Source: Verrucomicrobiota bacterium (lineage in GTDB: Bacteria; Verrucomicrobiota; Verrucomicrobiae; Limisphaerales; UBA11358). From it: 28,766 nucleotides of DNA. The notes beneath the pieces were generated by a model. The model was not told where the DNA came from. It saw nothing but the letters and a program-made list of their open reading frames with translations, and did not search any database. The translations under genes were made by a program, and so were the position numbers. Each line of letters starts with the position of its first letter. Positions within the stretch are counted from its first letter, which is position 1. The stretch lies in the NCBI GenBank assembly GCA_014860005.1, contig JACZKP010000082.1:1-28766 (forward strand). The letters are read 5' to 3'. Below, in pieces: positions 8,876 through 17,528 of the stretch.

Positions 8876-9180
8876 TAGCGGTTCCCGGAGCTTGTTGGCT
8901 AAGTGATACGATGGAGGATTGGTGGTTGAAGCCGGCCGGCGGTTACTCCAACTGGTTTTAGCATCCGTATGGCGACAGCGGTCGCTTGCATTCTGTTCGA
9001 TAGTCCGGTGATCTGGCGCATTGCGTCGGGCAAAAGCCGGGCGAGGACTTGAAAGTTGGAATAATTGCACCGCCAGCCAGATCAGCCTCTGCGGGCACGG
9101 AGACTTTGGCAACTCAGGGCCGCTACCTCATATCCCGCCCGAACCGGTTCGCGATTGCACCGCTGCGTTTCGTGGCTACC
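8852..9180. other. Intergenic region between divergent genes
   Basis: About 330 bases separate the sigma factor (minus) from the isochorismatase/ThuA gene (plus). It must hold promoters for both directions. I see a 10-base perfect palindrome GCCGGCCGGC at 8931-8940, but no convincing gene or terminator. An in-frame upstream extension of the plus-strand gene to 9049 is possible but reads as non-coding. Confidence 0.5.
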
Positions 9181-10788
9181 ATGCGCCTCATGAATCCCGG
9201 ACTATCGGCTGTTTCCAGTCACCAACGGCGGATCACTCCTGCCTTCTTTTTCGCCGCCCTGTTGCTGCCGATTTCACTGGCGGCGGAAATCCTTTCGCTC
9301 CCCGCGCGCTCGCAAGTGGAGACACAACCCGGCTCCGGCGAGTGGCGGATCGTGGAAAAGGAACTGCGCTGGGAGTCGTCGCAGACTGCAATCGTCGTGT
9401 GCGACATGTGGGATAAACATTGGTGCCCCAGCGCAACGGAGCGCGTGGCGGAGATGTCACCGCACATGAACGAAGTGCTCCAGGCCGCCCGTGCGAAGGG
9501 TGTATTCATTATTCATTGCCCCAGCGGCACGCTCAATTTTTACAAAGACCATCCGGCGCGAAAGCGCGCCCAGGCCGCGCCCAAGGTTGAAACCGTTGTC
9601 CCATTGCAGGGCTGGTGCAGCCTCGACCCGGCCAAAGAGTCGCCGCTGCCGATTGATGACTCGGACGAGGGCTGCGACGGCTGTGCGACCTGTCCGCCGC
9701 ACGGCGCGTGGAGTCGCCAGATCGCCACGCTCGCCATCCATGACGAAGACGCCATCACGGATTCGGCGGAGGCGTATTACCTGATGCGCGAGCGCGGTAT
9801 CACGAACGTCATCGTCATGGGCGTGCATGCAAACATGTGCTTGCTGGGGCGGCCGTTCTCCATCCGTCAGATGCGCAACCAGCGCCAGAACGTCGTCCTG
9901 ATGCGCGACCTGACGGATGCCATGTACAACTCGCTTGCCGCTCCGTATGTGAATCACTTTCGCGGCACGGAACTCGTGGTGGAGCACATCGAAAAGTACT
10001 GGTGTCCCTCGATAACGAGTGCGGCCTTTCTCGGCGGCGAACCGTTTCGCTTCCGCGCCGACCGTGCGCCCAAAGTCGTCTTCCTGATCGGTGAGGACGA
10101 ATACAAGACTTGGGAAACACTGCCGGAGTTTGCCGGCAAGATCATCGGTTGGCGCGGCTTGGAAACGGTCATCGTCCAGCAAAGCCCGGATAACAAGCAT
10201 AACTTCCCCGGTCTGGCTGACGCGTTGAAAGGCGCTGATTTGCTGGTCGTCAGTGTGCGGCGACGCGCGTTGGCGAAAGGACAGCTTGATCTGATTCGCG
10301 ATCATCTGGCGCGCGGCAAACCGTTGGTGGGCATTCGCACGTCGAGTCATGCGTTCGGTCCGCGCGGTGAGGACGCAAAGCTCGGTGTTGCCTGGCCGGA
10401 ATTTGATGCCGAGGTGCTCGGCGGCAACTACACCGGCCATCACGGCAAGACGGAGCCGACCACGATACGCCTGCCAGACAGCGGCGTCGTTCATCCCATC
10501 CTGACAGGCATTGATCCTGGCGAACTGACTGGCCAAGGGTCGCTTTACAAAGCAAGCCCGCTGAAAAGCTCGACGCAGGTGGTCTTGATCGGAACGATCC
10601 CGGACCAACCTTCCGAGCCGGTCGCATGGGTGAACACCTACGGCTCGCGCCGCGCGAAGGTGTTCTACACGTCGCTTGGCAACGAAGGCGATTTCGCCCA
10701 GCCGCAATTTCGGCGGTTGTTGCTGAATGGAATCCTATGGGCGCTCAGCCAGCCCATCCCGCCCGATGACCGGCTGCAACCGAGATAA
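9181..10788 (+). CDS. Exported isochorismatase-like hydrolase fused to a ThuA-like domain
   Basis: From ATG 9181 the protein has 535 residues. A signal peptide covers about 1-35 (hydrophobic core around residues 20-34, ending SLAA). Residues 65-285 resemble the isochorismatase/cysteine hydrolase fold: Asp75 in VVCDMWD and Cys220 in GVHANMC fit the catalytic Asp and Cys. The usual catalytic Lys is not obvious, and a Cys-rich insert GCDGCATC sits at 164-171. From about 297 a ThuA-like domain begins (PKVVFLIGEDEY), with conserved GGNYTGHHGK further on; ThuA is linked to sugar use and has a glutamine-amidotransferase-like fold. The same frame is open from 9049, but those codons lack protein character; 9190 is an alternative start. 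It lies 40 bases before the PVC dehydrogenase gene. Substrate unknown. Confidence 0.85.
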   Translation: MRLMNPGLSAVSSHQRRITPAFFFAALLLPISLAAEILSLPARSQVETQPGSGEWRIVEKELRWESSQTAIVVCDMWDKHWCPSATERVAEMSPHMNEVLQAARAKGVFIIHCPSGTLNFYKDHPARKRAQAAPKVETVVPLQGWCSLDPAKESPLPIDDSDEGCDGCATCPPHGAWSRQIATLAIHDEDAITDSAEAYYLMRERGITNVIVMGVHANMCLLGRPFSIRQMRNQRQNVVLMRDLTDAMYNSLAAPYVNHFRGTELVVEHIEKYWCPSITSAAFLGGEPFRFRADRAPKVVFLIGEDEYKTWETLPEFAGKIIGWRGLETVIVQQSPDNKHNFPGLADALKGADLLVVSVRRRALAKGQLDLIRDHLARGKPLVGIRTSSHAFGPRGEDAKLGVAWPEFDAEVLGGNYTGHHGKTEPTTIRLPDSGVVHPILTGIDPGELTGQGSLYKASPLKSSTQVVLIGTIPDQPSEPVAWVNTYGSRRAKVFYTSLGNEGDFAQPQFRRLLLNGILWALSQPIPPDDRLQPR

Positions 10789-10828
10789 AACAGCGATCCG
10801 GCTCCGATAATCAACCACCACGGAAAAC

Positions 10829-13800
10829 GTGAACCGCAATAACCGAATGAATTTCCGCACTCATTTTGCCGTGATAGCGATGAGCGTGGCGGCGATTGTG
10901 GGAGGACAGGCCCAGCAATTCGAGCGCAGTCAGGCGCCGCCGCCGTTGTCGCCCGCCGAGTCCGCGCGTGCGTTCACCGTGCCGGACGAATTGGAGATGG
11001 AGCTGGTGCTCGCCGAGCCGTTGATTGCCCAGCCTCTGCACCTGAGCTTTGACGAACGCGGTCGCTTGTGGGTTGTGGAGTATCGCCAGTATCCGGCACC
11101 CGCGGGATTGAAACAAATCAGCCACGACAAGTTCTGGCGCTCGGTCTATGACCAGGTGCCGCGGCCACCACCGAATCATTTTCGCGGCAAGGATCGCGTT
11201 TCGATCCACGAAGACACGAATGGCGACGGCGTCTTCGACTCCGCAAAGGTATTCGTTGATGGCCTGAATATAGCCACGTCCGTCGCCGTCGCCCACGATG
11301 GCGTTTGGGTGTTGAATCCGCCTTACCTGCTTTTCTATCCCGACCGTGACCGCGACGACTTACCGGACGGCGATCCCGAAGTGCATCTTTCCGGTTTCGG
11401 ACTGGAGGACACGCATTCGGTCGTCAACAGTCTGCGCTGGGGGCCGGACGGCTGGCTCTACGCCTGCCAGGGCAGCACCGTAAGCGGCCATGTGAAAGTC
11501 GAACCGTTGCCCACCGACCGCAAACCAGCTTCGACCAACGGAATTCATACCCTGGGCCAGAACCTCTGGCGTTATCATCCGGCGACACGACGATACGAAG
11601 TATTCTCCGAAGGTGGCGGCAACGCATTCGGCATCGAGATGGACGCGCATGGCCGGCTCTTCTCCGGGCACAACGGCGGCGACACACGCGGCTTTCATTA
11701 TGTGCAGGGCGCGTATCTGCAAAAGGGTTTTCAGAAACACGGTGAACTCTCGAATCCGTACGCGTTTGGCTACTTTCCACAGATGAAACATGACCGCGTG
11801 GAACGCTTCACGCACACGTTTCTAATCTACGAAGCGGACGCCCTGCCCCACCAGTATCGCGGTCGGCTGTTTGGCCTCGAGCCGATGCAGGGCCGCGTCG
11901 TGCTCAGCGAAATCACACCGACTGCCTCGACGTTTACAACGCGCGACCTTGAGCACGTCGTCACCACGACCGATCGCTGGTTTCGTCCAGTGGACATCAA
12001 GCTTGGGCCAGATGGCGCGATCTACATCGCGGACTGGCACGACTTCTCGATCAACCATTGGAAGAATTATCAGGGCAACATGGACGCCGCGAGTGGCCGC
12101 GTCTGGCGGCTGAAGGCGAAAGCGTCGAAACCGGTAAAGCCTTTCGATTTGTTGAAACAAACGGACGAACAACTGATTGCGCTGCTGAATCATCCCAACC
12201 GCTGGTGGCGCGAAACGGCCTCGCGGGTACTGGGCCAGCGTGGAAATACGGCCCTGTTATCGGCATTGGCGAAGCAGGTTGAACAATCCTCCGGCGTGCC
12301 AGCGTTGGGTGCGCTCTGGACCTGGCACGCCATCGCGGCACGCACAGACGCGAGCGCGAGTGCAACGCGGTTTCTCAAGCACACTGATCCGCAGATTCGT
12401 TTGTGGGCGGTGCGATTCCGGGCCGATCCATTTCCCGGCTCGCTGGATTCAGGAGCGCTGAATTCCAATTCCGTGAATCTCAAAAACCTGCCACAAGATG
12501 AGGCATCGTCGCTCGCCTTGCTCGCCGCCCGCGAAACAAACGTTGAAGTCCGCATCCAACTCGCCGCGACCGCGAAGCGACTGCCGGCATCGGAAGCGTT
12601 GCCCATCATTCGAGCCTTGGCTCAACGCAATGAAGACGCCGCCGATTCGCGCCAGCCGTTGATGGTCTGGTGGGCGCTGGAGGCCAAGGCCGGCTCCCAT
12701 CGCAAGGAAGTTTTGCAACTCCTGACCGAAACCGCCTTTTGGGAGCGTCCGCTGGTGAAACAACACTTACTCGAACGACTCATGCGGCGTTACGCCCAGG
12801 CCGGCACGCGTGTGGACCTGCTCGCCTGCGCGAAGCTGCTCGATCTTTCACCCGCGAAGGAATGCTCGGAAATCTTGATGCGCGGGTTCGAGACGGCGTT
12901 TCAAGGTCGCAGCGTCGCCGGACTCCCGGACGAGTTAATCACCGCGATGGCGCGGCACGGCGCCGGTTCCGTGACGGTCGGCTTGCGGCGCGGTGATCGC
13001 CAGGCACTGGCAGAGGCGCTGAAAGCGATTGCGAGCCGTGAGACGCCGATTGAGCAGCGCCGACAATTCGTCCAAGTCCTCGGCGAGGTGCGATCCCGCG
13101 AGGCGGTTCCGGTGTTGTTGCAGCTCGTGGCCACCGAAAAGGACGATGCCCTCCTGCAAGCGGTGTTCGCCGCGCTCCAACCGTTCGACAATGCCAGCAT
13201 TGCGTCGGTCACGCTGAAGCGGTTGCCTAACCTGCCCGCTGGGGCCAGCGTCACGGCCTTGACGCTGTTGACCAGCCGCGCGGAATACGCTGCCGCCCTC
13301 GTGCGCGCCGTCGAGGAGCACCGTGTGCCGCCGAAGATGGTCCCTTCCGAGTTTGCCCGCCGGCTCAAAACTTTTGCCGATGCAACCACGCTCGCCACGA
13401 TCGAGCGCCTGTGGCCGCAAGCCGGGCAACCGACCACAGCGCAGATGGAAAGTGAAATCACGCGGCTGACGGACGTGTTGAACGAAGGTCACGGTGATCC
13501 TTACAACGGCAAACGGCTTTACACCGCCGCATGCGCTGCGTGCCACCGCCTGTTCAACCACGGCGGCGACATCGGTCCGGACCTGACGAGCTTCGATCGT
13601 CAAGACGTGAACGGTCTGCTGCTGGCCATCGTGAATCCCAACGCGGAGATACGGGAGGGCTACGAGAACTTCAACGTCGAGACGCGGGACGAACGCGCGT
13701 TGAGCGGCTTCATCAATTCCCAAGACGAGCGCCAGGTGATCTTGCGCGGGTCCGATGGCCAGAACGTGGTTTTTCAGCGCAGTGAAATCGCCACGCTGCA

Positions 13801-13909
13801 ACCCGCCGGAAGGTCATTGATGCCGGAGGGGCTGCTCGACAATCTGGACGCCCAACAGGTGCGCGATCTGTTCGCCTACCTCCGCAGCAGCCAGCCGCTG
13901 AATGATTAG
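10829..13909 (+). CDS. PVC-type membrane-bound dehydrogenase with HEAT repeats and heme-binding domain
   Basis: The 1026-residue protein matches the large PVC family in which an N-terminal propeller resembling soluble glucose/sorbosone dehydrogenases is followed by HEAT repeats and a cytochrome-like domain. Visible parts are a signal peptide ending GGQAQ, a propeller at about 45-430 (motifs such as HLSFDERGRLWVVEY and VDIKLGPDGAIYIADWHD), helical repeats at about 435-840, and the heme site CAACH (Cys902, Cys905, His906) with a possible distal Met in SLMPEG near 993. It is probably periplasmic and passes electrons from sugar or alcohol oxidation to the respiratory chain; the substrate is not known. 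The start may be GTG 10829 or ATG 10847 (six codons later); the second gives a more compact signal peptide. Neighbours on both sides are exported sugar-related proteins. Confidence 0.93.
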   Translation: MNRNNRMNFRTHFAVIAMSVAAIVGGQAQQFERSQAPPPLSPAESARAFTVPDELEMELVLAEPLIAQPLHLSFDERGRLWVVEYRQYPAPAGLKQISHDKFWRSVYDQVPRPPPNHFRGKDRVSIHEDTNGDGVFDSAKVFVDGLNIATSVAVAHDGVWVLNPPYLLFYPDRDRDDLPDGDPEVHLSGFGLEDTHSVVNSLRWGPDGWLYACQGSTVSGHVKVEPLPTDRKPASTNGIHTLGQNLWRYHPATRRYEVFSEGGGNAFGIEMDAHGRLFSGHNGGDTRGFHYVQGAYLQKGFQKHGELSNPYAFGYFPQMKHDRVERFTHTFLIYEADALPHQYRGRLFGLEPMQGRVVLSEITPTASTFTTRDLEHVVTTTDRWFRPVDIKLGPDGAIYIADWHDFSINHWKNYQGNMDAASGRVWRLKAKASKPVKPFDLLKQTDEQLIALLNHPNRWWRETASRVLGQRGNTALLSALAKQVEQSSGVPALGALWTWHAIAARTDASASATRFLKHTDPQIRLWAVRFRADPFPGSLDSGALNSNSVNLKNLPQDEASSLALLAARETNVEVRIQLAATAKRLPASEALPIIRALAQRNEDAADSRQPLMVWWALEAKAGSHRKEVLQLLTETAFWERPLVKQHLLERLMRRYAQAGTRVDLLACAKLLDLSPAKECSEILMRGFETAFQGRSVAGLPDELITAMARHGAGSVTVGLRRGDRQALAEALKAIASRETPIEQRRQFVQVLGEVRSREAVPVLLQLVATEKDDALLQAVFAALQPFDNASIASVTLKRLPNLPAGASVTALTLLTSRAEYAAALVRAVEEHRVPPKMVPSEFARRLKTFADATTLATIERLWPQAGQPTTAQMESEITRLTDVLNEGHGDPYNGKRLYTAACAACHRLFNHGGDIGPDLTSFDRQDVNGLLLAIVNPNAEIREGYENFNVETRDERALSGFINSQDERQVILRGSDGQNVVFQRSEIATLQPAGRSLMPEGLLDNLDAQQVRDLFAYLRSSQPLND

Positions 13910-14010
13910 GTCGCGTTCGCTTCACAGAAATAAGCCACGATCTATCGAGGATTTTGCACTACGTATTTCCTGTTTGACTCCTTGCTGGGCCAGCGTCAGG
14001 CTGCGTAATT

Positions 14011-14016
14011 GAAAGG
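14011..14016 (+). promoter_or_regulatory. Ribosome binding site deciding the start of the Tat-exported gene
   Basis: GAAAGG lies six bases before ATG 14023. An in-frame TTG at 14017 directly abuts the GAAAGG, so ATG 14023 is preferred. Confidence 0.6.
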
Positions 14017-14022
14017 TTGCTT

Positions 14023-14976
14023 ATGTCGCGCACACTGAATCGCCGTGGTTTTCTGCGACGCTCCGCTTTGGCTTCGTCCGGTGCTGCCCTCGCGTTTCAC
14101 TTCGAAGAGCGGGCTTTGCTCGCGCAACAGATTAAAGAGACAAGTCCACCCGCCACTCATGCGCCCGCCACTCCGTTTCCGCACGGCAAGCTGGGCAAAC
14201 TCACGGTGAGTCGGCTCATCTGCGGCGGCAATCTCATCAGCGGCTTTGCGCACAGCCGTGACCTCATCTACGTTTCACCGCTGCTCAAGCACTATTTTAC
14301 CGACGAAAAGATTTTTGAGACGCTCGCGCTCTGTGAAAACCACGGCATCAACACCGCCATCCTGCGGCTGGACGAGGACACCCTGCGCATCCTGGACCAT
14401 TACCGCAAACAGCGGGGAGGTCGAATCCAGTGGATCGCGCAGGTGAAGATCCAGCCGGACGACTTCAGCGAAATCTCCCGGGCAGTGGCGCATGGCGCGG
14501 TGGCCGTGTTTGTGCATGGCGGCGTTTGCGATGCCCTGGCTTCACAAGGGAAAACCGGCGTGCTCGCCAGAGCGGTTGCCGCGATCAAGCAGGAAGGTGT
14601 TGTGGCCGGAATCGCCGGGCACGCGCTTGACGTGGTCAAGGCGTGCGAGCAAGCCAACGTCGCGCCCGATTTTTACATGAAGACATTCAACAGCAAACGC
14701 TACTGGTCCGCCGGAGCGTTGCCGCGTCACGACAGCGTGTGGGAGGAAACGCCGGAAGAAACCAAGGCACTGATGGAGGAAGTCGAGCGTCCGTGGATCG
14801 CTTACAAGGTGCTGGGCGCCGGCGCGATTCACCCGCGCGAAGGTTTCCAATACGCCTTCCAAAATGGCGCGGACTTTCTTTGCGTGGGCATGTTCGATTT
14901 CCAGGTGGCCGAAGACGCGGAGCTGGCGCGGTTGGCCCTGGAGAAATGCCGCTTGCGCAGCCGGGCGTGGGCGTAG
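14023..14976 (+). CDS. Tat-exported TIM-barrel protein, distantly aldo/keto reductase-like
   Basis: The 317-residue product opens with a twin-arginine signal (NRRGFLRR at 6-13, then a hydrophobic ALASSGAALAF). The segment GKLTVSRLICGGNLISG resembles the first strand of aldo/keto reductases, and the rest alternates strands and helices as a TIM barrel would (AGIAGHALDVVKACEQ, IAYKVLGAGAIHP, ADFLCVGMFDFQV). I could not locate a convincing Asp-Tyr-Lys-His tetrad, so enzymatic activity is uncertain. Tat export suggests folding with a cofactor before transport. It begins 113 bases after the dehydrogenase gene and ends 21 bases before the two-domain glycosidase gene, suggesting co-transcription with the latter. 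The family is common in PVC bacteria but has no firm function that I know of. Confidence 0.8.
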   Translation: MSRTLNRRGFLRRSALASSGAALAFHFEERALLAQQIKETSPPATHAPATPFPHGKLGKLTVSRLICGGNLISGFAHSRDLIYVSPLLKHYFTDEKIFETLALCENHGINTAILRLDEDTLRILDHYRKQRGGRIQWIAQVKIQPDDFSEISRAVAHGAVAVFVHGGVCDALASQGKTGVLARAVAAIKQEGVVAGIAGHALDVVKACEQANVAPDFYMKTFNSKRYWSAGALPRHDSVWEETPEETKALMEEVERPWIAYKVLGAGAIHPREGFQYAFQNGADFLCVGMFDFQVAEDAELARLALEKCRLRSRAWA

Positions 14977-14997
14977 CCACAGCGTTGAAGGGCCGTC

Positions 14998-17322
14998 ATG
15001 TTGCCGGGGCGTCAAATTCAGGTGTTGCGATGTCGCTGGCCCGCAAACGCAGCCGGCCAGTCGTCAAGTCGTTCGCCCGCAGTCCAAGGTGACACCTCAA
15101 ATAGCATAAACCGCATTTTCAGTTTCCTGTTTTTTTGCAGCCTGCTGGGTTTGTCAGCGCAGGCCGACCCCAACCATCTGCACAACTTCCGGGCCGGCGA
15201 ACACGATCCCCGGCTGGGGCAACTTCACGGCCCGCGTCTGCCTCGCATGATGTTTGGCGACACCACGCGCCTGGGGCGTCCGTTTGCCAAAGACCCGAGC
15301 GTGATCCGTTGGGGCGGCCGTTATCTCATGTATTTCTCGCTGCCGCCCTTCGCCAAAGAGCTTGCGCCCACCAACGCGCCGCGCGGCTGGTCCATTGGCA
15401 TTGCCGAGAGTCGCGACCTGGTGAACTGGAACAAGATTGGCGAACTGCTGCCGGAGCAGGAGTGCGACCAGAACGGTTTGTGCGCGCCAGGCGCGCGAAT
15501 TCTCGACGGGCAGGTCCATCTCTTTTACCAGACCTACGGCAACGGGCCGAAGGATGCGATCTGTCACGCCGTGTCCGACGACGGTGTGAATTTTCGACGC
15601 AACCTCAGCAACCCCGTGTTCCGACCCACCGGCGACTGGAACAACGGGCGCGCGATTGACGCCGAGGTGTTCCCTGATGGCGAACGGTTGCTGCTCTATT
15701 TCGCCACACGCGATCCCACGGGCCGCACGCAGATGTTGGGCGTGGCGTCCGCGCCGTTAACCTCCGATTTTAGCCGTGACACCTGGCGGCAACTTTGCGA
15801 CACGCCCATTCTTCAGCCGGAGTTGCCGTGGGAAACGCGTTGCATCGAAGCGGCTTCGGTGATCCGGCGCGGAGACATGCTGGTGATGTTCTACGCCGGC
15901 GGTTACAACAACGATCCGCAACAAGTCGGCGTGGCAACCAGCCGGGACGGAGTGAAGTGGACGCGCTTGAGCAACGAGCCGCTGCTGCCGAACGGCGCGC
16001 CCGGTGAATGGAATGCCAGCGAGAGCGGGCATCCGGGGATCTTCGCGGATGACGACGGGCGCACGTATCTGTTTTTCCAGGGCAACAACGACAAGGGGCG
16101 AACGTGGTTTTTGTCCTGCGTGGAAATCGGCTGGGAAGAACACCGACCAGTGGTGCTTGGGGACTCGCGCCCTCCTCAATCCGCAAACGCTGTGGGAGTG
16201 GCCTCCCCCGGCCTGGTCGTGCGTGAAGGCCGGTTCTTCAAGGACGGGCGGCCCTATCGCGGCGTGGGCGCGAATTACTACGACCTGTTTGGGCGGGTGC
16301 AGAAAGACCCGACAAACGTCTCCAGCCTGCGCGGACTGAAGCAACTGGCCGGGGCGGGCATTCCCTTCGTGCGCTTTGCGGTGGGGGCGTATTACGCGCC
16401 GGATTGGAAACTTTACCTCGCCCAACCGGAGGAATACTTCCGCCGGCTGGACCTGGTGGTGCGCAAAGCTGAGGAGGTGAAGATCGGACTCATCCCGTCG
16501 CTGTTCTGGACACTTGCGCCCTCCGACGTCGTCCAGGATCCCCTCGATCAGTGGGGGAACCCTGAGAGCCAGACCCACGCGCTGATGCGAAGGTTCACAG
16601 CGGACGTGGTGCGTCGTTATCGCGATTCGCCTGCGATCTGGGCCTGGGAATTTGGCAACGAGATGAATCTCAAAGTGGACCTTCCCAACACCGCGCAACA
16701 CCGCAAGCCCGGCGGCACGGATCGCGACGACCTGAAGTCCGCGCACTTGGTGGTGATGCTCGCCGAGTTCGGCAAGGAGGTGCGCCGCCATGATCCGCAC
16801 CGCGCCCTGCTCTCGGGCAATTCCCATCCGCGGCCCTCCGCCTGGCACAATACGCATGCGGGCACCTGGCAGGCGGATTCGCGCCAACAGACACGCGAGA
16901 TTCTGCTGCGCGACAATCCGCCGCCGCTGGATGCGATCAGCGTGCATCTCTACGGTGGTGACGACCCCAACAATGACCTGGCGGCGTGGGCGACCAACCG
17001 ACTGGAGTATCTGCGCGCGCTGAAGGAGTGCGCGCGGGGGGCCGGACGGCCACTCTTTGTCGGAGAGTTTGGCGTGGCTCGTGGCGAGAATGGGACAACA
17101 CCCCGCGTGGAGATGGAGGATTTGATCACCGCCATGGAAGGAGCGGAGGTAGACCTGGCGGCATTTTGGGTGTTTGACCTGGCGATGCAGGACAAGGATT
17201 GGAATGTGAACTTCACGAACGAACGCTCCTGGATCATCGAACTCGCCGCAACTGCCAACCGCCGGTGGAACCATTCAGCGATGAATCGCGCCGGAACTTC
17301 CGCACCCGAAGCGACGAGGTAA
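14998..17322 (+). CDS. Two-domain glycosidase: GH43/GH32-superfamily-like propeller plus GH5-like barrel
   Basis: The 774-residue protein joins two different glycosidase folds. Residues about 85-390 look like a five-bladed propeller of the GH43/GH32/GH117/GH130 type, with candidate catalytic residues Asp99 (AKDPSVI), Asp221 (AIDAEVF) and Glu284 (CIEAASV). After a short linker, residues about 405-755 form a GH5/GH-A clan-like barrel with Glu555 in WEFGNEMN as acid/base and Glu690 in LFVGEFG as nucleophile. A hydrophobic export signal lies at 38-56 (IFSFLFFCSLLGLSAQA), unusually far from the ATG. GAAGG six bases upstream of ATG 14998 supports this start even so. It is probably secreted and cuts side chain and backbone, or exo and endo bonds, of one polysaccharide; the substrate cannot be told from sequence. 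Confidence 0.88.
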   Translation: MLPGRQIQVLRCRWPANAAGQSSSRSPAVQGDTSNSINRIFSFLFFCSLLGLSAQADPNHLHNFRAGEHDPRLGQLHGPRLPRMMFGDTTRLGRPFAKDPSVIRWGGRYLMYFSLPPFAKELAPTNAPRGWSIGIAESRDLVNWNKIGELLPEQECDQNGLCAPGARILDGQVHLFYQTYGNGPKDAICHAVSDDGVNFRRNLSNPVFRPTGDWNNGRAIDAEVFPDGERLLLYFATRDPTGRTQMLGVASAPLTSDFSRDTWRQLCDTPILQPELPWETRCIEAASVIRRGDMLVMFYAGGYNNDPQQVGVATSRDGVKWTRLSNEPLLPNGAPGEWNASESGHPGIFADDDGRTYLFFQGNNDKGRTWFLSCVEIGWEEHRPVVLGDSRPPQSANAVGVASPGLVVREGRFFKDGRPYRGVGANYYDLFGRVQKDPTNVSSLRGLKQLAGAGIPFVRFAVGAYYAPDWKLYLAQPEEYFRRLDLVVRKAEEVKIGLIPSLFWTLAPSDVVQDPLDQWGNPESQTHALMRRFTADVVRRYRDSPAIWAWEFGNEMNLKVDLPNTAQHRKPGGTDRDDLKSAHLVVMLAEFGKEVRRHDPHRALLSGNSHPRPSAWHNTHAGTWQADSRQQTREILLRDNPPPLDAISVHLYGGDDPNNDLAAWATNRLEYLRALKECARGAGRPLFVGEFGVARGENGTTPRVEMEDLITAMEGAEVDLAAFWVFDLAMQDKDWNVNFTNERSWIIELAATANRRWNHSAMNRAGTSAPEATR

Positions 17323-17528
17323 TTTCAGTCGAAAAACTTAATTTTTGAAATTAGGCTGACGATGAATATGAAAATTAGAACAATCGCCCCTCGCGCTGGC
17401 ATTCCCTGCGAATTCGACGGCAGCCCGCTCTTCGTGACGCGCTGCTGCGCAACGGAACGGTGCTGGTGGCCGAGACAGACGCAGCCCTGAATTGACTTCG
17501 GGTGGCGCTTAAGCTCTTGTCATTGGCA
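17323..17528. other. Intergenic region with a small open frame and a possible gene relic
   Basis: This 206-base gap holds an AT-rich start followed by a 42-codon frame at 17362-17490 (begins MNMKIRTIAPR, with TTAGG six bases before the ATG). In another frame 17379-17495 reads as protein-like sequence (ALRDALLRNGTVLVAETDAA) with a stop but no start. Neither is recognised. The second looks like the decayed tail of a lost gene. No terminator hairpin is seen. Confidence 0.3.

Noticed and set aside
8911..8961. Short plus-strand frame MEDWWLKPAGGYSNWF
   Set aside because: Only 16 codons, no ribosome site and no recognised relative.
9457..10707. Minus-strand open frame of 416 codons
   Set aside because: It lies wholly inside the isochorismatase/ThuA gene on the other strand and has low-complexity Arg/His/Gln-rich sequence without motifs.
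15757..17274. Minus-strand open frame of 505 codons
   Set aside because: Antisense shadow of the two-domain glycosidase, whose frame carries clear catalytic motifs.
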